From: Triparma columacea
Lineage: Eukaryota > Sar > Bolidophyceae > Parmales > Triparmaceae
Direction of reading: 5' to 3'
Assembly: GCA_030267965.1 (NCBI GenBank)
Contig: BRYA01000185.1
Location: forward strand, 1 to 28,406
Length of the DNA stretch: 28,406 bases
Each line of letters begins with the position of its first letter. Positions within the stretch are counted from its first letter, which is position 1. This document shows positions 8,720-15,998 of the stretch, one piece after another. The position numbers and the translations under genes were made by a program. The notes under the pieces are model-generated. The model did no database searches and was not told where the DNA came from. It worked only from the letters and a program-made list of their open reading frames with translations.

Positions 8720-10171
8720 ATGTTTTGCAGTTTTTCGGTGCTCTTGTTGGTCCTTGTCGTGCTCGTATCCTCTGAGGCGGTCTTGTCGTACGAATTGAAC
8801 GAGACTGCGTGCTCAGTCTGCACATGTTGGGCCCGCAGCACATGTGATGGTGATAAAGAGAACCCCTTTTATGATGAGATACGGAGTCCTGATTGCAAGT
8901 CGGGTATTATAGGTGAGTTTTTTAGCCCCCTTGATAGGCCGTGTGGCCCCATAGCGTAAAGTATCAGTGAGGTTTGAACTATTTGGGAGGTTGGGGCGTT
9001 TCCTCTCTCTTTTGTCCCCCCCCCCCCTCAGTTTCCTCTACTTCGACGGCTCTTTCCTGCCCTGCTAACTCCCTCTATTTCTCTCCCTCTCCCTCCTTGT
9101 TTTCCCCCACGCCTCCCCAGACTGCCGGGACAAGAGCCTGACTGAGCTCCCCCCCATCCACAATGGCACAGTCACAGTCAAGGAGCAGAACCAGGCCTAC
9201 GGGCACTACTACGACGCCACCTACAAGATCGGGAAGGTCTGGCTCAGCGGTAACGCCTTCTCCACCATTCCCTCGGATTACTTCGTCAACGTTTCAGAGA
9301 GTGTGACTGAAATTTACGTCAACAACAACCCGGACTTGGCGTCGTTCGGGGACGGGCTGTTCAGCAACATGCCCAACCTGCGCTACATGATCGCTCACTA
9401 CTCAGGCCTAGAGTCGCTGGGGGCGAATCTGTTCAGCGGGTCGACGAGTCTCGAGAAGGTGAGCAGAAGTTGGGATCAGGGGAGCAGGAGCAGGAGGATC
9501 GTAAAGTCGTCGCCCGTTACATGTCTCCCATTATTCACCCTTACCCCCTCGCTCCTCTTCTCCCACTCATCTCTTAGCTCTGGCTGCACAACAACCAGAT
9601 CTCGACGATTGACAAGGATGCCTTCAAAGGAATTGGTCCCAGCCTCTCCGAGCTGTACCTCACAGAAAACAAAGTCTCCTCCTTAGACCCCTCGACATTC
9701 TCCGGCCTCTCCGGGGTGTCGGAGCTCTGGATGATGGATAACTTGAACATAACAAAGAGTGACATTTCATGTTCGCACCTGTGCGACATCCCGGAGAACG
9801 CGGACATCAAGATGTTCGACGAACAAGTCACCATGCTCTGCGGCACCGGCTGCACCGCGGACGCGGGGGATGAGGCGATAAATGACGACGGTGCTAACGC
9901 TTGTGGGTACAACAGTTGCGTCACCTGGGATCTGAATAGTGGGTGGAGAGCAGGTTGGGGGGTATGGAAGGGTGAGTGGCAGTGGAGTGGAGTGGAGGGA
10001 TGGGGCGGACGGGAGCTTCGACCCATTTGTGTCGGCCTGTGGTAGTACTTCTATTCCTATGTCACGTTTCACCACAACTAACCCACTTCTCCCCCCTTTC
10101 CCCCTCTTTCAGTCACCGTGGTCTGCGGTGTTTTATCCTTCCTGCTGTCCTACTCAATTGAGTTTGTGTAA
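8720..10171 (+). CDS. Secreted or membrane-anchored leucine-rich-repeat protein (4 exons)
   Basis: Exons are 8720-8912, 9121-9458, 9578-9971 and 10113-10171, all with GT..AG introns (208, 119 and 141 nt) and consistent phases, giving 327 residues. The start is the ATG at 8720; the longer frame begins at TTG. Met1 opens a strong signal peptide (MFCSFSVLLLVLVVLVSSEA) followed by a cysteine-rich N-cap. Extracellular-type LRRs follow, with LWLHNNQISTIDKDAFKG and LSELYLTENKVSSLDPSTF as the clearest units. A second cysteine cluster (CSHLC, CGTGC, CGYNSC) comes next. The tiny last exon encodes a hydrophobic tail (VTVVCGVLSFLLSYSIEFV) that could be a membrane anchor or an anchor-attachment signal. 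A recognition or adhesion role at the cell surface is inference. It converges on the MFSD6-like gene with 105 bp between stops. Confidence 0.82.
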
Positions 10172-10276
10172 AAGTCGCGCAAGCCGCCAACAAGGCTAAA
10201 TCGAACTATGTAATAAACTCTGAAAACCCTCCTGAAAAGGGTGGTTAATTTGAATGAAAGATATTGATGTTTCTGT

Positions 10277-12350
10277 TCAAATAACCCCTCCCTTGCCCCC
10301 CTCCTCCCGCTCTCCTTCTTTAATAACCTCATCATCTCCCCTCCCCCCCTCCCCAACCTTCCCCCCCTTCTCCCCCCTCCACCAGAACCAGCCCGCCATA
10401 CACACCACGAAAACCCCGTCCACCGTCCCCACATGTCTCAGCATCCTCCTAGTCCCCACGCTCCCCTGTAGCCTCCCTCCAACAATGGCCCCAACGCTCT
10501 GCCCGAGCCCGCCGTACATACCGTTCATTATCGCCAGGAGCGTTGCGCTCATACCTTCAGGTGCTATCTTATGTGCATAGATGGTAGCCGTGCTCCAGAA
10601 AAGCGCGAACGTCGCCCCCCTCAGCGCCTCCGCCGGTAAGCCGTGTAATGGGGATGACATTGCGGAGTATATGAAGAAACGGATGGTGTAGGAGAAGAGG
10701 GTTAAGACGAGGACGGTGGAGACGCCGAGGTTCCGGGTTAATTGACCCGCGTACCAGAACATTGGGACACCACCAGAGGCAGAGACAAGCCTGGAAGAGT
10801 GGGTGGGTGGAGGGTTGTGGGGGGGGGGNNNNNNNNNNNNNNNNNNNNNNNNNNNNNNNNNNNNNNNCGTTAGAAACTCTACATATCTTAAATCTCCCTC
10901 TAACGTTCTCTACCTAATCTCTCCCCCTTGCATCTTTTGCTTCTGTTTCCTTCCCTCTCTCCCCCCCTCTTTTCTCACCTGGATATCCCCATATCCCTCC
11001 CAGTACCTCCAACCTCCCTCATTCTAACGTACGCGAAGTTCTCAATACACCCTGAGCTAACCCCGACGATAAAAACAAGTCCGAAGAATATCATAGCGTC
11101 CATATCCTTGCTTAGTATTCTCAAGCCTTCCTTGAACTTGGGGGAATTACGGACTACGGTAGGGGAGGAGGTGGAGAGGGGGGTGGGGGGACCGTTGTTT
11201 ATCTTGAAACGCTGCATTATTAAGGCGGTTGGTACCATCAGGAGAGCGTGGACGAGGAAGGCAAACTTATAACCAAGCTGAGATGGGGGGGGGGGGGGGT
11301 AAGTAAGGGGGGGGGGGTGGAGGGGGTTGAGGGAGGCGAAGGGTTCTCTCTCTCTCTCTCTTTCTTTTTCTCTCTCACCTTACTCCTACTAAGTAGCATC
11401 CCAACTCCGCTGCTCCCAAGTCCAAACCCCAGTTGTCCCCAAAGTCTCATCCTCCCATAGCTCTCCTTATCCCGTAGCATGTGCATGACGCTCGAGTCCA
11501 TGAGCGGTTTTACGGGTGCGTTTAATACGGCGGTTAGGAATACGGCGAAACAGAGGTAGTAGGGGGAGTCGGATAGGAGCATGGAGAGACGGGCGAGGAT
11601 GGAGGTTATCAAGGTTACTAGGAGGATCGTCTGGGGAGGAGGAGGGGAGGGAAGGGGAGGGGGGGGTTAGTAGGGGGGGAGAGAACGAGGGTTTAAACAT
11701 GCTCTCACTCTGGGTTCGAGGACGAGGGTTTAAACATGCTCTCCCTCTGGGTTCGAGGACGAGGGTTTAAACATACTCTCCCTCTGGATTCGAGAACGAG
11801 GGGTTTAAGCATACTCTCCCTCTGGGTTCTCGGACTCGAGTTTTGCGTTTAAAAGGATGCTCTACCTCCCCCTCTTTCTCCTCCTTCCTCACCTTGTGTT
11901 TGTTCCATTTGTCCGCTGCAGCTCCCCAAAGTGGTCCAACAAGGAAAGTCGTCATAGGGTTAACCGCACCCAGTACTCCTATCCACGGACCTGATAGTCC
12001 GAGTGAGTGGTAGTATACGGGCAGGTATGGGAGGAGTGATCCTAGACATGTGTAGAAGAAGAGGAAGGTTAAACGCACTTGGTTTAGTTGGGAGAAGTTG
12101 GAGGGTTTTTTGGAGGGGGGGAGGGGGGTGGGGGGGTGGGAGGTTGTTATGGGGGAAGGGGATGAGGTGGGAGAGACGGGGGATGGGGGAGAGGGGACGG
12201 CAGAGGCACCGACGATTAGGGAAGGGGTGGAAGGGGGGGTAGAGGGGGTGCCTGGGATGTCTAGGGGGTAATGGGGGGGGATGTGGGGGGATGGGGGGGG
12301 ATTGTGGGGGTAAGCAGAGTGGCAATGGTGTTGGTTGGTTGGTTGTCCTT
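10277..12350 (-). CDS. MFSD6-like major facilitator superfamily transporter, 5' end unresolved
   Basis: Exons from the 3' end are 10790-10277, 11277-10979, 11630-11379 and a first visible exon ending at 11893. All phases agree across introns of 188, 101 and 262 nt. The product spans about twelve membrane helices. Typical MFSD6/MFS_1-like landmarks are LGSLLPYLPVYYHSLGLSG in helix 1, GPLWGAAADKWNKHK after helix 2, YGRMRLWGQLGFGLG in helix 5 and LPAEALRGATFALFWS near helix 10. Substrates of this family are mostly unknown. No in-frame ATG exists in the first visible exon. A branch-point-like TACTAAT (complement near 12371-12377) and CTAG (12354-12351) suggest an acceptor at 12350, so an upstream exon must supply the start; see 12417-13003. 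Residues up to helix 1 are Pro/Ser/Thr-rich. One intron contains the 39-N gap. Confidence 0.78.
10829..10867. other. 39-base assembly gap following a G run
   Basis: Thirty-nine Ns follow ten consecutive G (10819-10828). The gap lies within the last intron of the MFSD6-like gene, whose flanking exons join in phase (AG + G CTT), so no coding sequence need be missing. Confidence 0.95.
11285..11299. repeat. Homopolymer G tract (15 G) at an intron edge
   Basis: On the gene's strand this is a C tract just before the ATCTCAG acceptor of the MFSD6-like gene, acting as part of the pyrimidine tract. Comparable runs occur at 8151-8163, 10819-10828, 21348-21359 and 22122-22136 (as C). All but the 21348 run lie in introns. 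Confidence 0.9.
11685..11833. repeat. 37-bp minisatellite, four copies, in an intron of the MFSD6-like gene
   Basis: Four consecutive 37-bp units begin at 11685, 11722, 11759 and 11796. The unit starts ACGAGGGTTTAAACAT and ends near CTGGGTTCGAGG. Units one and two differ at a single base or so; the fourth is the most diverged. The array sits inside the first resolved intron (11892-11631). Confidence 0.93.
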
Positions 12351-12416
12351 CTAGTTGACGCAACAGTTCGATTAGTAGGCGCAACAGACTCTTGCCCCCA
12401 AAATCCTTCCAAGATT

Positions 12417-13003
12417 TCAATGATGGAGAAGCCCCCGATGCGCAAGGTCGTCACGTGGGTCCCGCGAGACCTTTGGTGTTCCGCAAGGAGGTGTGCTACC
12501 ACTTCCCCGTACTTCTACACTTGACTGGGAGACACAGACGCAGGCTGCAGCAGCAAGCAGCTCCACAGCCTCAAGTCCAGCTAAGGCATGCACAGCTGAA
12601 CTCGACGCCGGCGAGGCGTCCTCTGGGGAGACACCGGCACAGGCGGTGGTCGTCACGCCCTCCCAGCGTTGTGCTGCTGTCGTTTTCTCTTTGCTTTGTC
12701 TCAATCTTGCCTTGATCTTCACCTCCTTTGTCTCTCACCTTTTGAGGATGTGTCAGATGCACTTGTACTACCTCCTCTTAGACGTAATCCATTGAGTCTT
12801 CCGTTGGATCTTCCATTTGATCTTGTATTGTATGTAGTATTGAATCTTTTAGTAGTTTTACAATTCCTGATGCAATTCCCGATGTCACTAAATGATTCAT
12901 TAAAACATATCTCCTGTACGTTATTCAATACAATTATATCATTACTACTATTTATACATAATATTGAAGGAAGTACAATGATAGAGAGTACAATAACCCT
13001 CAT
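12417..13003 (-). CDS. Signal-peptide-bearing exon pair: separate small gene or 5' part of the MFSD6-like gene
   Basis: ATG at 13003 begins a clear signal peptide (MRVIVLSIIVLPSILC). An N-glycosylation-rich, Asn/Arg-rich stretch and then NGLRLRGGSTSASDTSSK follow. A donor (AAAG then GTGAGAGAC) ends exon one at 12739, and a TCTCCCCAG acceptor starts the next at 12622 in matching phase. The second exon encodes an Ala/Ser-rich segment (EDASPASSSAVHALAGLEAV) and stays open to TGA at 12417, for 156 residues in all. Alternatively it splices once more into the MFSD6-like exon at 12350; phase-1 donors such as AGTGGTAGC exist. The frame at 13069 starts at TTG and is not a start. No domain is recognised. 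LRLRGG equals the ubiquitin C-terminal hexapeptide but may be chance. Confidence 0.4.
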
Positions 13004-13180
13004 ATTGGACTCAGAAATATGAGAGTTATGCCAAAGACAAGTCCTCTTCTCAAGTTTGACTTCACTCAATTTCGTCCAGGAGTGTCAGTTGCATTTGGTG
13101 AGCAAAATACAAAAATATACCAAGAATAAACCCAAACCAACCCACAAAACACTCTTCACATACAACACGTAAACCCCTAT

Positions 13181-15218
13181 CTATCTCCCCCCATCCTCTC
13201 CCCCCATACTCTCCCCCAGAGAAAGGGAAGAAATCCACTTCCTTACCGCCTCAACTTCCACCTTCTTACACCCATGGCTCTTCCTCTGAAAGAACTTCCA
13301 CCCACCCTCCACCCCTAGTTCCGCCATCGCCCTCTCGCTCTTTTTGGCCAGCCCGAACCCCACTATCTTATCCATGGTCCCCGCAGTCGCCAGGAATCTC
13401 TTCTTCTCCCCCCCCTTCACCTCGAAGCCCCCATCCCGCTTGATCCACCAGCCGCTGACACTTAATACACCACCGAGGGAACCCTCGTAATTCAAACCGA
13501 CGTGCATGGCCAGGGCGCCACCCTGACTGAAACCACCAAGGACGATCCGGGAACTAGGGATCCCCGTAGAGTTCTGAACGTCCTCCAAGAACTGCGGGAG
13601 GAGGAGAGGTGAAGCGAAGAGTCAGAAACAATGATAATAATAGCATCCCCAAACCCTCCGTCCTTCCCACACTCCACCATCCCCCCCTCCTCTCCCTCAC
13701 CTTCTTAACATATACCTCCGCTTCCTTCAGTCCGTCAGGTTCGCATCCTTCCTCCTCTCCTACCGGGTAGCTCCCAATTTGAAACCACCCCATCCCTCTC
13801 TCTCCCCCCGTCTCGTATTCCTTAATCCCCTCCACCTCATATACCCTCCAAATTTCCCCCAACACAAGCCCCTGCGGTATTCCCCCTCCCCCAAATCCTT
13901 TAAGCCAGATAAGTACAAACGGTTCCTGCCTCCATATTCCCTCCCTCCTACAAGTAATTTCAACCTCCTTTAAAACCTCCTTCGGTCCTCTAACATGTAC
14001 CTTAAGTCCACCCCCATCCCCACCCCCAAGTACAGTAACGTTAAATTTCCCTGTAACCCTCGCTAAATACAACGCCGTTCTCTCACCAACTCTCCCCACT
14101 CTTACCTCAGGTTGATTCCCTCCCTGCCTTAGTGATAGGTTAGAGTGTTCGAACGCGTGTGTCCAAGCCGTGAAGTGTACATCCGTCGGTATCCCAATTT
14201 TCCCCTTCCCCCTACCTTCCTCTATTGCCTTATTAACAACCTGAGCTACTTCGGTTGTCGTTGACTGATTGGTTATATCTGCGCATGTTATTAACGTACC
14301 GTTACCTACGTATATATCCTTCCCCTCGACCTCACGCTCCCTTAAGAAACCTGGGATACGGGTTCTTTCGTTTCTACTAAAGCTTGCAGTTCTCACGTCC
14401 ACACCACACTTGTTGAGTGTGCATATCAAGTGGGAGAATAAACCCTGATGTCTGGTTGTAGCGTTGTACGTAACCTTCAATTCAGTAAGAGCTGAGTCTG
14501 AGTACCTGTACGTTATACTACCGACTTGGGGGGGGGGAGGTGGTTTACCCTTAAGTTTTTGTGGGTCTGAGGGTTTATTAACACCTCCCCCCACACCCTC
14601 CTCCCCCCCATCCCCCAGGCTTGACTGTCTTGATCTCCCGTCCTTAACAACCCTCCTCCTCCCCCCTTTGTCCTGGTCCCTGTAAACCTCCATGATGGTT
14701 TCAAGTAAACCGACGACTCCAAAAAGATCACTCCAACAATGGTCAAACACAACCCCAACACACGCACCACCTCCTACGAAGTTTGTTAACTTTACACGTA
14801 ATACTGGGTACGCGCGAAAACCACCAACATCATCAATACCGTTGACTACTTGGGAAGGAGTTAGGGGAGGGTATAGTGTAATATCATCTTGATTCAATGA
14901 GGTGAAAGAGTTTGGGGATAGATTGGAGGTTACTAATGTACCGATGGAGACATCTGAGGTGTAAACTGAGATTGTATCCAAAGATGAGGCTGTTGAATCT
15001 ACACTTGAATCTACTATTCTTTCACCAATATCCACACCTGTTTCCTGGCAGACTGACTTGAATGCTTGGATGTATTTATCTGTGTTGATTGTGTGGTTGT
15101 TTGTGTTGTCGTTTGTGTTGTTGTTTGTATGTGTATCTGTCGTATTTGGAGTCGTATTTGGAGGATAAAGAAGGAGGAAATCAACATAGTTTGGTTTCCC
15201 GTTTTTATTGAGGAACAT
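13181..15218 (-). CDS. BAHD-like acyltransferase fused to acyl-protein thioesterase/lysophospholipase
   Basis: Exons are 15218-13701 and 13591-13181 (109-nt intron, phase 0), giving 642 residues from ATG 15218. Residues 1-420 resemble BAHD acyl-CoA transferases: a catalytic-type HCWSD (His160 to Asp164, the HxxxD motif), a Pro-rich linker, YVGN at 303-306 and FTAWTHAFEH where the family has a conserved Trp segment. The canonical DFGWG is not seen. Residues 433-630 form an alpha/beta hydrolase of the acyl-protein thioesterase 1/2 type: LIWLKGFGG (usually LHGLG), MGWFQI, GIPSSRIVLGGFSQGGALA with nucleophile Ser528, Asp580 in GTMDK, and His612 in KSHGC. The triad is intact. The frame stays open and coding-like upstream of the ATG to an acceptor-like ACGACAG at 15280, so a 5' exon may be missing. 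Substrates are unknown. Confidence 0.75.
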
Positions 15219-15279
15219 CTTGTCGATTTCGCCGAGTTTTACATTCTTTACTACATTCTCGTGGGATAGTATTGATGAC

Positions 15280-15535
15280 CTGTCGTAGCAATAGTGGAGA
15301 ATAGTGGAGAATAGGAGAGAAAAGGGGAGAAAGGGCAGGAAAAGGAGAGGGGTAAGCCGAGAGGGGTTGATTATTTGCTCAATTTATGGATTGTGGGACA
15401 CAAATTTGGTATATATCGTTCGTTAAACTCATCAAAATGCATCTAAAACCATTTTTGCAAGAATTAAACACTCACATGATGAACAAAAGGGAAATCCCAA
15501 ATGGGCCAAAATGAGCCCAAAATATTTTAGCTTTG
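15280..15535. other. Intergenic/5' region of the fusion gene
   Basis: On the minus strand a C/T-rich stretch (about 15290-15350, with a short TATTCTCCAC direct repeat) leads into the acceptor-like ACGACAG, and a donor-like CATCATGTGAGTG is visible near 15475. These suggest an intron and an untraced 5' exon for the acyltransferase-thioesterase gene. I found no in-phase ATG exon. Confidence 0.3.
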
Positions 15536-15870
15536 AAATAGGTAAGAAGGACAACAATGACAATGATAACCCTTGTAAAGGCTTTCAATATTTAGCATTT
15601 GTCCTATCGATGTTTTTAATCTCCTATTCACGTCCAAGTTCAAGTTATTTCCACTCTTCAAATCGTGGTCGACTGACTGAGTGGACATTGGGTTGGATTA
15701 TTCGTCTCATAGTACGAGATAATACTACTTTCGGCCATATTTCCGATACTGTTTGTATCATATTGGGGTTGCTATCGGGTAGATAACTACCATTGATGCC
15801 ACAATGACACATCCTTGAGGGTCTCACCATCCCTCTCCTTTGTTCTCTGTCAATTACACCACACTAACCC
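15536..15870. repeat. Duplicated 5' flank of the LRR_5 genes, left copy
   Basis: This matches 18650-19130 with substitutions and small indels. Shared landmarks are GTCCTATCGATGTTTTTAAT, CACGTCCAAGTTCAAG, GGTCGACTGACTGAGTG, CTTTCGGCCATATT, CCACAATGACACATCC and CACCACACTAACCCTCC. After the last landmark this copy has about 105 bp not found in the other before both rejoin at AAAAGATCCTCTCCATCC just before the ATG. The two LRR_5 genes therefore arose with their promoters as one unit. Confidence 0.88.
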
Positions 15871-15972
15871 TCCTTATCCCGTCAATAATGTAGGAATTCC
15901 TTGAGGATTGAAGCTGTTAACGACAAGACTGTATAATAAATCAAGGGTTAAGGTTAGGTTACACAAGGACGG

Positions 15973-15980
15973 TATAAAAG
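15973..15980 (+). promoter_or_regulatory. TATA-box-like element before the first LRR_5 gene
   Basis: TATAAAAG lies 19 bp before the ATG at 15999. The following AGATCCTCTCCATCCCTACT is shared with the second LRR_5 gene, but there the bases before AAAAG read CTCC, so the TATA form is unique to this copy. With a usual TATA-to-start distance, transcription would begin at or past the ATG, so function is doubtful. Confidence 0.3.
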
Positions 15981-15998
15981 ATCCTCTCCATCCCTACT

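Noticed and set aside
9574..10026. Minus-strand frame over the LRR gene
   Set aside because: It opposes well-supported exons, and no domain is recognised.
12003..12242. Gly/Arg/Trp-rich plus-strand frame at 12003-12242
   Set aside because: Antisense of the Pro/Ser-rich first exon of the MFSD6-like transporter, with no domain and unlikely composition.
12417..12720. Possible retrotransposon remnant upstream of the MFSD6-like gene
   Set aside because: No reverse transcriptase, integrase, terminal repeats or target-site duplication could be found; the splice model explains the open frame better.
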